A stretch of 64,000 nt of DNA, from NCBI RefSeq assembly GCF_000518165.1, contig NZ_JADB01000002.1:202571-266570 (forward strand), in the 5' to 3' direction. A model generated the notes under the pieces. It searched no databases, had not been told where the DNA came from, and saw only the letters and a program-made list of their open reading frames with translations. Each line of letters opens with the position of its first letter. Within the stretch, counting starts at the first letter, position 1. This DNA is from Bartonella elizabethae F9251 = ATCC 49927. GTDB lineage: Bacteria; Pseudomonadota; Alphaproteobacteria; Rhizobiales; Rhizobiaceae. This document shows, one piece after another, positions 34,324 to 45,335 of this stretch. A program made the position numbers and the translations under genes.

Positions 34324-37056
34324 CTATAAAAGATTATTTTTTTCCAGTTGTTTGAGGTGATAAATTGCTTCTAAAGCTTGTTTAGGAGAGAGCTCATCGG
34401 GATGAATATTTTTTAAAGCTTCGTGAAGGACATCGTGTTTGTTGCTTTTTTCGTTGAGGTGAGAGGTTGCTTTAAGTGAAAAGAGCGGTAAATCATCAAT
34501 GAGTTTATGTCCTTTTTCCGCCATTTCACCTTGTTCTAATTGATGGAGGACATCTGTCGCTCGTGTAATAACAGCTGGAGGAAGCCCAGCAAGCTTTGCA
34601 ACTTGTACACCGTAAGATCGGTCAGCGGCTCCTGGTGTCACTTCATGGAGAAAAACCACATCACCATTCCAATTTTTAACTTTCATGGTTACATTATGCA
34701 GTCTGTCAAGTTTTTCGGTAAGAGCAGTCATTTCATGAAAATGGGTAGCGAGAATAGCACGACAATGGTTAACTTCATGGAGGTATTCAACGGCTGCCCA
34801 AGCAATGGAAAGCCCATCAAAGGTTGATGTTCCACGTCCTATTTCATCAAGAATAACAAGAGAATGGTGACTTGCATGATTGAGAATCGTTGCTGTTTCA
34901 ACCATTTCCATCATAAAGGTTGAGCGCCCCCGAGCAAGATCATCGGAAGCCCCAACACGACTAAACAGACGATCAACAACGCCAATATGCGCTGAAGTTG
35001 CTGGAACAAAGGATCCCATTTGTGCCATAATAGCAATAAGTGCATTTTGCCGCAAAAAAGTTGATTTTCCTCCCATATTAGGTCCTGTTAAAAGCCAAAT
35101 TGCCGCATATTGCTGATTTTCTTGCACAGAGAGATCACAATGATTGGCAACAAAGGGCTCGGCTGCTTGTTTGCGGAGTGCTTGCTCAACAACAGGATGG
35201 CGACCTGCGGTGATATGAAAGGTTAGTGAATGATCAATTTTAGGGCGGCAATATCCTTGTTCTTCAGCTAGATGCGCTAAAGCGACAGAAACATCTAAAA
35301 TAGCAAGGGCTTCAGCGGCTTTACGGATAAAATCAACGTGTTCGATAATTTCTTGAACAAGCGTATCAAAGATCTCCAGTTCAAGTGTCAAGGCGTGGTT
35401 TGCAGCATGGGCAATACGGCTTTCAAGATCAGCAAGTTCTGTTGTCGTAAAACGCATCGCATTTGCCATTGTTTGCCGATGAATAAAACGTGCTTTGGCT
35501 TGTGGATTATTTGTAAGGGCAGATGCTTGTATATTGGTGACTTCAATGAAATAGCCTAGAATATTATTATGCTTTATTTTGAGCGTCTTAATATCTGTTT
35601 CTTGAGCATATTGCGCTTGAAGTCCAGCAATGACACGGCGTGATTCATCGCGTAAGGCACGCATTTCATCGAGCTCTTGATGATAATTGGAACGAACAAA
35701 ACCACCATCACGTTTAAGCAGAGGCAGATCATCAGCCAATGCTTGGTCTAAATGGCAATGTAAAGCAACGGGGAGATTTGAAAACACCTGTTTTATATCA
35801 CTTATTTCTTGAGGTAGGAGCTCATGATTAAGAAGCAGATGAATTTCATGAATGATTTCAAAGCCACGTTGAATCGTTGCCATATCACGGGGACCTCCTC
35901 GTCCAAGAGCCAAACGTGAAACAGCCCGCGGCATATCTGGTCCTCCTTTTAAAGTGAGCTTTATCGCTTCTGCAAGAGAAGGATTACGGAGAAAAAAATC
36001 GATAGAATCTAAACGCGTGTCAATAGCAGAAGGGGTGGTAAGAGGAGCAATAAGGCGATCAATGAGAAGGCGAGAGCCTCCTCCTGTTACAGTGCGATCA
36101 ATAGCTTTTAATAAGCTTCCATCCCGTTGACCTGATGTTGTTCGAATAAGCTCAAGGCTTAGTCTGGTTGCAGCATCAATAAAAAGGGTAGCGCTTTCAT
36201 TTTGGCGCTCAGGTTGCATGAGGGGAGGACGATGTGTGATTTGTGTTTTTTCGATATAACGAATAGCAGCTATGATGGCAGAGAGTTCACAGCGTGAATA
36301 ATCGGCAACACCTTCAAGCGTTGAAAGTTTAAAATAAGTGCAAATATCGCGTTCAGCAGTGAGGGTATCAAAAAGACACGCCGGTTGAGGTGAAACGATA
36401 CGATCAAGAACATTAAAAAGTGATTTGTGCGATTGATCATGAAAAAAGGAATCAGCAACAATGATTTCTTGTGGATCGACACGCATAATATCGGCCAAAA
36501 GTTTTTCTTGGCGGCTTTCAGTTACACGAAATATGCCTGTTGAGATATCAATCCAAGAAAGGGCAAATTCTTCTCCATCACTGGTTTTTATACGAGAAAG
36601 TGTCATCAAATAATTTGCGCGTGTTGGATCAAGGAGTTTTTCTTCTGTTATTGTTCCAGGGGTTACAAGGCGAACAACATCACGCCGAACAACAGATTTT
36701 GAGCCGCGTTTTTTTGCCTCAGCAGGATCTTCTGTTTGTTCACAAACAGCAACGCGATACCCACAAGCAATCAATTTTTGTAAATAATCATCTGCAGCAT
36801 GAACGGGAACACCGCACATAGGAATATCTTGCCCTAAATGTTTTCCACGTGCTGTGAGAGTGATTCCTAAAGCCTGAGCAGCTTCAATTGCATCATTAAA
36901 AAAGAGTTCATAAAAATCCCCCATTCGGTAAAAAAGAAGAGAATCATGATGGACGGCTTTGATTTCTATGTATTGCTCCATCATTGGTGTAAGACGTTCT
37001 TGAGAGGAAGCAGGCTGTGGAATTAAATTATTTTTATGATCGTTTTTTTTATCCAT
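34324..37056 (-). CDS. mutS: DNA mismatch repair protein MutS
   Basis: MutS recognises mismatches and small loops and starts mismatch repair with MutL. The 910-residue protein has the mismatch-binding Phe-X-Glu in MGDFYELFF (~46-54), clamp and lever regions in the middle, Walker [15 protein letters not shown] (~660-673), Walker [19 protein letters not shown] (~735-752) and ATHFHEM. All key residues are intact, so mismatch repair is probably functional. A ~25-residue N-terminal extension before MMEQYIEIK is common in Rhizobiales. It is divergent from maeB. Confidence 0.96.
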   Translation of the reverse strand: MDKKNDHKNNLIPQPASSQERLTPMMEQYIEIKAVHHDSLLFYRMGDFYELFFNDAIEAAQALGITLTARGKHLGQDIPMCGVPVHAADDYLQKLIACGYRVAVCEQTEDPAEAKKRGSKSVVRRDVVRLVTPGTITEEKLLDPTRANYLMTLSRIKTSDGEEFALSWIDISTGIFRVTESRQEKLLADIMRVDPQEIIVADSFFHDQSHKSLFNVLDRIVSPQPACLFDTLTAERDICTYFKLSTLEGVADYSRCELSAIIAAIRYIEKTQITHRPPLMQPERQNESATLFIDAATRLSLELIRTTSGQRDGSLLKAIDRTVTGGGSRLLIDRLIAPLTTPSAIDTRLDSIDFFLRNPSLAEAIKLTLKGGPDMPRAVSRLALGRGGPRDMATIQRGFEIIHEIHLLLNHELLPQEISDIKQVFSNLPVALHCHLDQALADDLPLLKRDGGFVRSNYHQELDEMRALRDESRRVIAGLQAQYAQETDIKTLKIKHNNILGYFIEVTNIQASALTNNPQAKARFIHRQTMANAMRFTTTELADLESRIAHAANHALTLELEIFDTLVQEIIEHVDFIRKAAEALAILDVSVALAHLAEEQGYCRPKIDHSLTFHITAGRHPVVEQALRKQAAEPFVANHCDLSVQENQQYAAIWLLTGPNMGGKSTFLRQNALIAIMAQMGSFVPATSAHIGVVDRLFSRVGASDDLARGRSTFMMEMVETATILNHASHHSLVILDEIGRGTSTFDGLSIAWAAVEYLHEVNHCRAILATHFHEMTALTEKLDRLHNVTMKVKNWNGDVVFLHEVTPGAADRSYGVQVAKLAGLPPAVITRATDVLHQLEQGEMAEKGHKLIDDLPLFSLKATSHLNEKSNKHDVLHEALKNIHPDELSPKQALEAIYHLKQLEKNNLL

Positions 37057-37253
37057 TTTTACGTGGCCTGTTCCCTTATCAGTGAAGCTTTTACTCTTTT
37101 TTGTTTACTTCGACATTTATTTATCTCTAAATTGAAACGTATCATCAGATTTGCTAAGGCAAAGAATAGCGATTTCTAACATATGAATCAAATTGAATGA
37201 CTATAAGCATTATCAAGCAAAATTTACACTGTTTTTGGAGAAAATAAAGTGAG

Positions 37254-39554
37254 ATGAAAAAGAGCGATCAGGATCAGAAAATGTCTCAAACGGTTTACAG
37301 TGCGAGCGAACGAGAAGCTCTTGATTTTCATAGTCGTGGCCGACCAGGAAAGCTTGAGATTGTTGCAACAAAGTCTATGGCAACACAGCATGATTTAGCC
37401 CTTGCTTATTCACCAGGTGTTGCGGTTCCCGTTAAGGCAATTGCTCAAAATCCAGCGCTTGCTTATGATTATACAGCAAAAGGCAATCTTGTTGCTGTTA
37501 TTTCAAATGGAACCGCTATCTTAGGGTTAGGCAACTTAGGTGCTCTTGCCTCTAAGCCGGTTATGGAAGGCAAAGCGGTGCTGTTTAAGCGTTTTGCGGA
37601 TATTGATTCCATTGATTTAGAAATTAATATCAACGATACGGAAAATTTTATCAATTTGGTGCGTCATTTAGAACCCTCTTTTGGTGGAATTAATCTTGAG
37701 GACATTAAGGCGCCTGAATGCTTTATGATTGAAAGTCGCCTACGCGAAGTGATGAATATTCCTGTTTTTCATGATGATCAACATGGTACAGCAATCATTG
37801 TTGCTGCTGGTGTTCTCAATGCTTTGGCTTTAACAGGACGCGATATGCAAAATACGCGGTTAGTCTGTAATGGTGCTGGTTCTGCTGGGATTGCTTGTAT
37901 TGAACTGATTAAAGCGATGGGCTTTCGCTCTGAAAATATCATCCTCTGTGATACCAAAGGTGTGGTTTATGAAGGTCGTAAAGAGGGCATGAATCAGTGG
38001 AAATCGGCGCATGCTGTTCGAACGGACAAACGTACGCTTATGGAAGCAATGGAAGGGGCAGATATATTTTTCGGGGTTTCTGCTAAAGGTGCACTGACTC
38101 CTGAAATGGTAAAATCTATGGCGCCGCAGCCAATTATTTTTGCTATGGCCAATCCTGATCCAGAAATTACGCCGGAAGAGGTTATGCAAGTGCGTCAGGA
38201 TGCCATTGTCGCAACAGGGCGTTCCGATTATCCAAATCAGATTAATAATGTTCTCTGTTTTCCTTATATATTTCGTGGTGCACTTGATGTACGTGCAACG
38301 GTTATTAATGAGGATATGAAGATTGCTGCGGCAAGGGCCCTTGCTAATTTAGCGCATGAGGAAGTTCCTGACAGCGTTGCAGAAGCCTATCGTGGAAAGC
38401 GATTAAAATTTGGTCCTAATTATATCATTCCTGTTCCTTTTGATCCGCGTTTGTTGACGGTTGTTTCAAGTGCGGTAGCAAAAGCAGCAATGGAAAGCGG
38501 TGTTGCGCAAAAGAACATAGATGATTTAGAGGCCTATGAGCGTGATTTGAATGCGAGGCGTAATCCTACTTCTTCAGTGATGCGTGGAGTGTATAACCAT
38601 GTCCGTCAAACGCCAAAACAAATTGTTTTTGCAGAAGGTGAAGAAGAGCAAGTCATACGGGCTGCTGTTTCTTATGTTCATCAAAAATTAGGACAAGCGA
38701 TTTTGGTTGGTCGTCAAGAGCAAGTAAGAGAAACGGCTGTTATCGCTGGAATTGATCTGGAGCGTGAAGGTATCTCAATTATAAATGCCAAGCTTTCTTG
38801 TCGTACAGATGCTTATGCGAATTATCTTTATAAAAAGATGCAGCGTCAAGGTTGGCTGTTGCGCGATTGTCATCGCCGTATCAATAATGATCGAAATTAT
38901 TTTGCTGCGTGTATGGTGGCACTAGGAGATGCGGATGCAATGGTTACAGGGGTGACACGCAATTATGAAACAGCGTTGGTTGATATCCGTCGGGCAATTG
39001 ATGAAAAACCAAAAGAACGATTGATTGGTATTTCAATGGCTATTTGTCGTGGACGAACTGTTTTTATTGCGGATACTGCTGTTTATGAAAATCCAAATGC
39101 CGAAGAACTAGCGGATATAGCGGAACAGACCGCTTCGTTTGTGCGTGGATTTGGATATCAGCCAAGAGTTGCATTTTTAGCGTTTTCTACGTTTGGTTAT
39201 ATGAAAGGGAAGGTTACACAGCAAATTCAGGATGCGATTAATATTTTGCATGAACGCAAAGTTGATTTTGAGTTTGATGGAGAAATGAGTGCTGATGTAG
39301 CGCTTAATTCCAAATTGATGCAGCAATATCCATTTATGGGATTAACAGAGCCCGCTAATATTTTGGTTATGCCTGGCTATCACGCATCTTCTATTGCAAG
39401 TAAAATGTTACAAGAACTTGGAGAAGCAACCATCATCGGTCCTATTTTAATTGGATTGGAAAAATCTGTTCAAATTGTACCGTTTAGTGGAAGCGATACA
39501 GATGTTGTCAATATTGCAATGCTTGCAGCTTATCATGCGGCAAAAGTCGTCTAA
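37254..39554 (+). CDS. maeB: NADP-dependent malic enzyme with phosphotransacetylase-like domain
   Basis: MaeB converts malate to pyruvate and CO2, making NADPH. The 766-residue length is that of the hybrid enzyme: the malic enzyme occupies residues ~1-430 ([50 protein letters not shown]), and the C-terminal ~320 residues resemble phosphotransacetylase ([52 protein letters not shown]). That domain usually lacks acetyltransferase activity and is thought to be regulatory. The start ATG at 37254 is preceded by GGAGAAA. A bidirectional terminator follows. Confidence 0.95.
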   Translation: MKKSDQDQKMSQTVYSASEREALDFHSRGRPGKLEIVATKSMATQHDLALAYSPGVAVPVKAIAQNPALAYDYTAKGNLVAVISNGTAILGLGNLGALASKPVMEGKAVLFKRFADIDSIDLEININDTENFINLVRHLEPSFGGINLEDIKAPECFMIESRLREVMNIPVFHDDQHGTAIIVAAGVLNALALTGRDMQNTRLVCNGAGSAGIACIELIKAMGFRSENIILCDTKGVVYEGRKEGMNQWKSAHAVRTDKRTLMEAMEGADIFFGVSAKGALTPEMVKSMAPQPIIFAMANPDPEITPEEVMQVRQDAIVATGRSDYPNQINNVLCFPYIFRGALDVRATVINEDMKIAAARALANLAHEEVPDSVAEAYRGKRLKFGPNYIIPVPFDPRLLTVVSSAVAKAAMESGVAQKNIDDLEAYERDLNARRNPTSSVMRGVYNHVRQTPKQIVFAEGEEEQVIRAAVSYVHQKLGQAILVGRQEQVRETAVIAGIDLEREGISIINAKLSCRTDAYANYLYKKMQRQGWLLRDCHRRINNDRNYFAACMVALGDADAMVTGVTRNYETALVDIRRAIDEKPKERLIGISMAICRGRTVFIADTAVYENPNAEELADIAEQTASFVRGFGYQPRVAFLAFSTFGYMKGKVTQQIQDAINILHERKVDFEFDGEMSADVALNSKLMQQYPFMGLTEPANILVMPGYHASSIASKMLQELGEATIIGPILIGLEKSVQIVPFSGSDTDVVNIAMLAAYHAAKVV

Positions 39555-39557
39555 AGG

Positions 39558-39597
39558 AAAAACCCCTTTAATATATCAGTATATATTAAAGGGTTTT
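39558..39597. terminator. bidirectional terminator between maeB and secB
   Basis: An almost perfect inverted repeat (AAACCCCTTTAATATAT then ATATATTAAAGGGTTTT, one unpaired C) has an A run on the left and a T run on the right, so it can end transcription of convergent maeB and secB. Confidence 0.8.
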
Positions 39598-39623
39598 ATG
39601 ATAGATAGCAAAAGAATAAATTT

Positions 39624-40100
39624 TTAAGAGGGCTGTATTTGATTGTCTTTTTGTTCTTCAGCGAGACGCTTTTGGAAGAGGGCTGCAAAATCAATAGGAT
39701 CAATCCACAAAGGTGGAAAACCACCATTTTGAGTAGCATCAGATATAATTTGGCGAGCAAATGGAAATAAAAGACGGGGACATTCAATAAAGACCAGTGG
39801 CATAACATGTTCTTGCGGAATGTTTTTAAGGTGAAAAACACCCCCATAAATCAGTTCTACATGAAATAAGGTTTCAGTGTCATCATTGGCTTTGACGGAG
39901 AGAGATAAAACGACATCATAATTGTCATCACCAATTGGGTTAGCATTAACATTAATGTTGATATCAATTTGTGGTGATTTTTCACGCGCACGCAATGAAT
40001 GAGGAGCACTTGGGTTTTCGAATGATAAATCTTTCAAATATTGCGTTAATACAGCAAAAACTGGTTCTCCACCACTATTGTTCATTTCACCTTCGGCCAT
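39624..40100 (-). CDS. secB: protein-export chaperone SecB
   Basis: SecB keeps secretory preproteins unfolded and passes them to SecA. The 158-residue protein starts [20 protein letters not shown] and has the core [20 protein letters not shown], the [18 protein letters not shown] segment and [20 protein letters not shown]. The open frame extends 25 codons upstream, but the ATG at 40098-40100, after GAGGTTCG, gives the family start. It lies next to fxsA and a Tim44-like gene, a familiar alphaproteobacterial neighbourhood. Confidence 0.95.
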   Translation of the reverse strand: MAEGEMNNSGGEPVFAVLTQYLKDLSFENPSAPHSLRAREKSPQIDININVNANPIGDDNYDVVLSLSVKANDDTETLFHVELIYGGVFHLKNIPQEHVMPLVFIECPRLLFPFARQIISDATQNGGFPPLWIDPIDFAALFQKRLAEEQKDNQIQPS

Positions 40101-40244
40101 ACGACGAACCTCTCTCATTATAATATGTATATTTATTTTAGATCTAAAGATCGAATTGGTTATCATGCCTTGCAAAAGGTTGCAAGGAATGCGCTCTTTA
40201 TCTTGATTATTTTTTTCGTTCGTTACAGATTTTTTTTAAGACTT

Positions 40245-40739
40245 TCAATGGTGATCATCATTTTTGCGCCAAGGAGATTCTGTCGTATCATGAACTTTGT
40301 AATCTTCAGCGTTAAGATCAATTATTTTTTCAGAATTATTTTTTCTTTTTGTATTGGGATTCATTGTGTTTTTTAATGATGAAAAAAAACGCCAAGCAGC
40401 AGAGCGAATTGGCTTAATAAGAAGTAATATTCCCAAGAGATCACTTACAAAACCGGGGACAATAAGCAAAATCGCACTCAACATGATGAAAGCATCATGA
40501 ATAATATTGTTTTCTAATGTGCGTCCTTGGATAAGTTCACTTTGTATGTTTTTTAAAAGGCTAATCCCTTGAATTCGCAATAAAACAACCCCAACTATGG
40601 TTGTGAGAATAACCAAACTCAAAGTTGCCAAAATGCCAATTTCTTGACCAACAAAGATAAAACCAGCGATCTCAATTAAAAGAATACAGAGAAAGATAAT
40701 GACAAAAAAACGAGGATTTATAGAATAAAGTTTTATCAC
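40245..40739 (-). CDS. fxsA: FxsA family membrane protein
   Basis: This FxsA/YtzA-type cytoplasmic membrane protein (in E. coli, over-expression relieves F exclusion of phage T7; the cellular role is unknown) has hydrophobic segments near residues 9-50 and 82-110 and the family phrases EIAGFIFVGQEIGILATLSL and LLIVPGFVSDLLGILLLI. The C-terminus is charged. There is no ATG: I chose the GTG at 40737-40739, nine bases after AAGGA, giving 164 residues that start just before the first membrane helix. A GTG at 40785-40787 is open too, but its AAGGAG overlaps the codon. Confidence 0.82.
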   Translation of the reverse strand: MIKLYSINPRFFVIIFLCILLIEIAGFIFVGQEIGILATLSLVILTTIVGVVLLRIQGISLLKNIQSELIQGRTLENNIIHDAFIMLSAILLIVPGFVSDLLGILLLIKPIRSAAWRFFSSLKNTMNPNTKRKNNSEKIIDLNAEDYKVHDTTESPWRKNDDHH

Positions 40740-40909
40740 ATGAAAATTTCCTTCTGAAATGAGGAGGGGAGAAGTTCTTACAAGCACTCCTTATATAAAA
40801 TCTACAAAAATATTTGAATGGTAGGATTCCCTATTTTACATATTTATTGATAAATGATATTGACTGCAATGTTTATTACAAACTTAAAGCTTGGAGATTG
40901 ACAGCGCCC

Positions 40910-41602
40910 ATGGAATTTGACGTTATACTTGTCATCGCTCTTGTTGTTATGGTTGTTATTTTTGTGCAACTCCGTAGTGTATTAGGGAAGCGAATTGGGT
41001 TTGAAAAGCCTCCCTTTGATCCTTATTCACGTCGCTCTAAAAAACAAGCTGAGGCAGAAACGACGGATAATATTGTTTCGTTCCCTCATCAAAAAAATTT
41101 ACAAAAAGGCGATTTTAGTGAAATTGATGAGATTGCACCAGAGGGGAGTATTTTGAATGAAAATTTGCGCGCACTGCGTAGAATTGATCGTCATTTTTCT
41201 CCTCAATCTTTTATAAAAGGTGCAGGGATTGCTTATGAAATGATTGTAACAGCTTTTGCTAAAGGTGATCGCAGTCAACTTAAAAGCTTGCTTTGTCAGG
41301 ATGTTTTTGAGAGCTTTTGCACTGCTATTGAGCAGAGAGAAAAAAACAAAGAAAGAATAGAATTTACTTTTGTTGGAATTAATAAAATTGAGTTTGTTGC
41401 AGCGGCAATACAAGAAAAGAATGAACTTTTAACGATACGTATTATTAGTGAGATGATTTCTGTTACTTATAATGAACAGGGTGAGCGTATAGACGGTGAT
41501 CCCGATGCTATTGTGGAAATTAGAGATATTTGGACTTTTGTTCGCAATAGCCTATCATCGGACCCAAACTGGAAGCTTTTTGCTACAGAAGATGAAAATT
41601 AG
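40910..41602 (+). CDS. Tim44-like domain protein
   Basis: This 230-residue protein has an N-terminal membrane anchor (MEFDVILVIALVVMVVIFVQ), a polar linker, then a Tim44/TimA-type domain (~85-225) with KGAGIAYEMIVTAFAKGDRS and a final DIWTFVRN near the end. It corresponds to the bacterial TimA/Tim44 homologues of Hyphomicrobiales, bound to the inner membrane and of uncertain function. The frame opens at 40814, but the first 32 residues have no family support and the ATG at 40910 gives a proper membrane start. It is divergent from fxsA and followed after 46 bases by the Smr gene. Confidence 0.88.
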   Translation: MEFDVILVIALVVMVVIFVQLRSVLGKRIGFEKPPFDPYSRRSKKQAEAETTDNIVSFPHQKNLQKGDFSEIDEIAPEGSILNENLRALRRIDRHFSPQSFIKGAGIAYEMIVTAFAKGDRSQLKSLLCQDVFESFCTAIEQREKNKERIEFTFVGINKIEFVAAAIQEKNELLTIRIISEMISVTYNEQGERIDGDPDAIVEIRDIWTFVRNSLSSDPNWKLFATEDEN

Positions 41603-41648
41603 AGTATTTTTTCTTCCATAATTACTCAATATTTTATGAGAAATTACA

Positions 41649-42239
41649 ATGTCCTCAAGTAAATGGAGACAAAAAAGAGATTTATTAACTTCGCAAGATC
41701 GCCTTTTATGGGAGAGGATTTGTCGCACAATAACACCGATTCATGATAAGAGGCTCTCTTCTATTTCAGAAAATATTGCAAATATTACTGATAAAAAACA
41801 GTGCATAACGCAAAAACCTCTAGAGGGGCAGGAAAATCAACAACGCTCAACAATGATTAAAAAAGAAAAGAGAGTCCTTACACAAGCGCATAAGATTCAT
41901 TTCTTTGATCGTGTTGCACATCGTAAAATTTCTCAAGGTCGTTATCCTCTTGAGGCACGTCTTGATCTTCACGGTTATATGCAGGAAGAAGCTTATTTTT
42001 TCTTAAAAAATTTTTTACAATCCTCTCAACAGAGTGGATTGCGTTACGTCCTTGTGATTACAGGAAAAGGCCGATCTGTTGGGAGTGATGGAGCTTTGTA
42101 TAGATTTGTGCCGTATTGGTTATCAACACCAGCTTTTCGATATTATGTTCATGCGTTTGAGCAAGCCGCGCGCCAGCATGGCGGTGAGGGTGCGCTTTAT
42201 GTCTGGTTGCGCCGTTTTGTGTCGGGAAAAGGAATGTGA
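41649..42239 (+). CDS. Smr-domain protein
   Basis: This 196-residue protein has an Smr (small MutS-related) domain in its C-terminal half: LDLHGYMQEEAYFFLKNFL (~101-119), then YVLVITGKGRSVGSDG. Smr domains in this family bind or nick DNA or RNA; the LDLHGY motif is the usual first signature and GKG the second. The N-terminal half is basic and low in complexity. It follows the Tim44-like gene by 46 bases and is probably co-transcribed. No function in the cell is established. Confidence 0.87.
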   Translation: MSSSKWRQKRDLLTSQDRLLWERICRTITPIHDKRLSSISENIANITDKKQCITQKPLEGQENQQRSTMIKKEKRVLTQAHKIHFFDRVAHRKISQGRYPLEARLDLHGYMQEEAYFFLKNFLQSSQQSGLRYVLVITGKGRSVGSDGALYRFVPYWLSTPAFRYYVHAFEQAARQHGGEGALYVWLRRFVSGKGM

Positions 42240-43108
42240 TGCTATTGTAGTCGTTTCAGATTCAATACTGGCTCTAAAAGATTTCGTATATTATAGATCA
42301 TAAAAGAAATATAATAACATATTGATTTATAATTACAATTTATTATTTTCGTTTATTGTGTAAGAACCTTGAATACAATATTCTCCTATTTTTAATTTTT
42401 TAAGGGTTATATCCCTCACACGAAACAAAATGCGTCAAATAGAATACACTTACATATTCACGTGCTTATTTTAGAGAAATATCTCTTAATACTTGTAAGC
42501 CTATTCTGTGATAGGCTGTGTAAAATAGTGATCTCCATGAAGTGTATAAAATTAATTATAAACGCTCATCTTTACGTTTCATAAAAGTGCAAGGTTGCAT
42601 TATTACATACTTTGTTAGCTCCTAATATTGAAAAAACTTTATATTTGAGAAAAGTTATAAGAGACATGCTTTTCTTTAAAGTGTTTTCAACTCTATACAG
42701 ACTCCTATTTCGCTTATGATACGCAAAAGATTCTGATTGATTGAACTATATGGAGGGTTCAAAATGAGAGAGATATTCGTGGATTTCACTCTAGTTGCCA
42801 AACGACAAATTATTTTCTAAACTACGACATTATTCTATTAAGAACACGAAGAATAAAAACATGCTAAATTGAGAAACTGCATTATTCAAAAGATATCCCT
42901 AGGGATAGTTTTTAAATTAGTACAACTAAATTAAAAAGAATCGTGAAAATAAAAAAGTATTGGATTTATAACATATAGCTGCGCAAGGGCACCAAAAGAT
43001 ATGATTTCGTTAAAAACCTCATAAAATCTCTTTTTCATAATCATTTTATCATTGAGATTTAATTATGAGGCACAGAAGGTACAAAATGTGAAATTATATC
43101 GGAGGATA
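42240..43108. other. intergenic, no gene called
   Basis: About 870 AT-rich bases lie between the Smr gene and the end of gcrA. One tiny frame (42764-42820) has an excellent GGAGGG ribosome binding site but only 18 codons. Near 43017-43070 a long imperfect inverted repeat (CCTCATAA..., AATCTC/GAGATT) could fold in the gcrA 3' end. I recognise no decayed gene. Confidence 0.4.
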
Positions 43109-43639
43109 TTATATCCTTATTCGCCGTCTTTCAGATAATGGTTGGAATGCTAACTTAGCATGAAAGGTGCAATAAGGACTATTTTCATCAGAATCAGCAC
43201 CACAAAAATGAAAATCGGCTGATAATGGATCGCCAACTGGCCATCTACATGTATTTTCACTCAATTGTAGCAAATTAAGTTGACGTGATATAGGCACTAC
43301 AACATTGGATTTTGTGGAAATATCAACTTCTTTAACATCTTCTGCTACAACCTCTATCTTTGAAGTCGTCTCTTCAACATTGACAGATGATGTGTTGATT
43401 GGCGATACTGTGGCTGTGTTACGACGCACACGTGGAGATGATGGGGTGTTTGCAGGAGTTTTTTGCGCACGTACATTTCCTTGTGCTGTTTTGCCACGTC
43501 CTGGCAACTTCAATCGATGCACTTTGCCGATGACTGCATTTCTACTGACTCCGCCTAATTGAGCAGCAATTTGACTTGCACTTAACCCTTCACTCCAAAG
43601 CTTTTTAAGAAGCTCAACGCGTTCACATGTCCAACCCAT
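43109..43639 (-). CDS. gcrA: cell-cycle regulator GcrA
   Basis: GcrA is the alphaproteobacterial transcription co-regulator that binds RNA polymerase sigma-70 and acts at GANTC-methylated promoters. The 176-residue protein starts with the DNA-binding helix-turn-helix WTCERVELLKKLWSEGLSAS with QIAAQLGGVSRNAVIGKVHR and LKLPGRGK, followed by a variable Thr/Pro/Ser-rich linker and the conserved C-terminal sigma-binding region TCRWPVGDPLSADFHFCGA. Both conserved ends are intact. It stands alone. GANTC sites cluster upstream of dnaA in this window. Confidence 0.95.
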   Translation of the reverse strand: MGWTCERVELLKKLWSEGLSASQIAAQLGGVSRNAVIGKVHRLKLPGRGKTAQGNVRAQKTPANTPSSPRVRRNTATVSPINTSSVNVEETTSKIEVVAEDVKEVDISTKSNVVVPISRQLNLLQLSENTCRWPVGDPLSADFHFCGADSDENSPYCTFHAKLAFQPLSERRRIRI

Positions 43640-44108
43640 ATCAGCACTCCATTCCGATTACGTCACTGAGATGCTTCCCCTTTGCATCTTCAAATGTTTC
43701 AATAATGTCTTCAATGCGCTGAATGAAAGAATTTTACACTCTAAGTGAGCATAAGAAAATCATCCAACCTGTGGAACTTACAAATCAAAACACATCATCT
43801 TGCTTAACGATAGTATAAATTACAATATGCACTCACTCTATGACAAGAGTCTTTGCCTCTCAAAGAGTTTATTTAGAATGTTTTCCCCAACTTGCAAATC
43901 AATCATAGGTTAAACGTCCACTTTTGTTTAAGGCATTTTTTCCCAAACCGCTTATTTTTAGAACCTTCATTGACTTTTTCTCAATTGGTGTAATGATCTA
44001 TTCCATAGGTGTAATCATTAATCGAGTGAAATGTTTAAAGCACCAAAATGAAATGTATCATGTTGCTTTGTATATATATATTGAAAAGGTTAAAATATAA
44101 AGGGAATT
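43640..44108. other. divergent promoter region of gcrA and argD
   Basis: About 470 bases separate divergent gcrA and argD. I see one GANTC site (GAGTC near 43846) and AT-rich stretches near 43810 and 44070 that could hold promoters. No gene or clear hairpin is visible. Confidence 0.4.
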
Positions 44109-45326
44109 ATGATGGATGCCATCTCTATACAACCACTTTATGAATGTTTTGCAAGACGAAATTTGCATTTTGAACAGGGGCATGGGGTATGGCTTATTTC
44201 CGATAAAGGAGAACATTATCTTGATTTCACATCTGGCATTGCTGTTAATGCATTAGGGTATGCCCATCCTAAATTGGTTGATACGCTCAAAAGACAAGCG
44301 GAAAAACTTTGGCATGTTTCGAATCTTTTTCAGTCTCCTGAGCAAATAGCTCTTGCCACGCGGCTTTGTGCAAATAGTTTTGCAGATAAGGTTTTTTTCT
44401 GCAATTCAGGCACTGAAGCATTGGAATGTGCCTTCAAAACGGCACGTCACTATTACTATGCCTCGGGTCATCCAGCACGCACTGAAATAATTACTTTTGA
44501 AGGGGCATTTCATGGACGGACACTTGCAGCACTTGCTGCAACTGGGCATGAAAAATATCTTGAAGGTTTTGGACCTAAAGCGGGTGGATTTCTTCAAGTC
44601 CCTTTTTGTGATGAAATCGCTTTACGTAACGCTATTCATCAAAATACAGCCGCTATTCTTATTGAACCCATTCAAGGAGAAGGAGGAATACGAACAGTTT
44701 CTCATGAATATTTAAAATTTTTGCGTAAAATATGCGATGATAATGATCTATTATTGATTTTTGATGAAGTCCAAACGGGCATGGGACGAACAGGAAAGCT
44801 TTTTGCTTATGAATGGAGTGATGTCACACCTGATATTCTTACTCTCGCAAAAGGATTAGGAGGGGGATTCCCTTTAGGTGCTTGCCTTGCAACGGATAAA
44901 GTGGCAAAAAGTATGACACCTGGAACCCATGGTTCAACCTTTGGAGGAAATCTTCTTGGAATGGCTGTAGGAAATAGTGTTCTTGATGTTCTATTAGAGC
45001 CAAGTTTTCTGAACCATGTGCAAAACATGGGGGATAGGCTGAAAAGTGGACTTTTGCATATTCTCAATATCTATCCTGATATTATTTGCGCCGTTCAGGG
45101 GATGGGTCTTATGGTGGGCATTCAGTGTGTTGTTCCTGCAAATCTTGTCGTGAATGCTTTGGAAAATGAATATCTCTTAAGTGTTGCAGCCAACAACAAC
45201 GTTGTACGTTTATTGCCTCCTCTTATCATTAGGGAAGAAGAAATAGATGAAAGTTTGCATCGTATTGAAAAAGCAATAGCTTATCTTTCGCAAGTAAATA
45301 AAGAAAAACAAATAGCGCACTCCTGA
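44109..45326 (+). CDS. argD: acetylornithine / N-succinyl-DAP aminotransferase
   Basis: ArgD is a PLP-dependent class III aminotransferase, 405 residues. In arginine synthesis it makes N-acetylornithine; many ArgD enzymes also serve as DapC in lysine and diaminopimelate synthesis. Motifs are complete: FTSGIAVNALGYAHP, NSGTEALECAFKTARHYY (~100-117), FDEVQTGMGRTGKLFA (~217-232) and the PLP Lys in LTLAKGLGGGFPLGA (~247-261). It is followed immediately by the broken argF, so arginine synthesis is lost at that step and the DapC role may explain why argD is retained. This last is inference. Confidence 0.94.
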   Translation: MMDAISIQPLYECFARRNLHFEQGHGVWLISDKGEHYLDFTSGIAVNALGYAHPKLVDTLKRQAEKLWHVSNLFQSPEQIALATRLCANSFADKVFFCNSGTEALECAFKTARHYYYASGHPARTEIITFEGAFHGRTLAALAATGHEKYLEGFGPKAGGFLQVPFCDEIALRNAIHQNTAAILIEPIQGEGGIRTVSHEYLKFLRKICDDNDLLLIFDEVQTGMGRTGKLFAYEWSDVTPDILTLAKGLGGGFPLGACLATDKVAKSMTPGTHGSTFGGNLLGMAVGNSVLDVLLEPSFLNHVQNMGDRLKSGLLHILNIYPDIICAVQGMGLMVGIQCVVPANLVVNALENEYLLSVAANNNVVRLLPPLIIREEEIDESLHRIEKAIAYLSQVNKEKQIAHS

Positions 45327-45335
45327 CAAAAGTTC

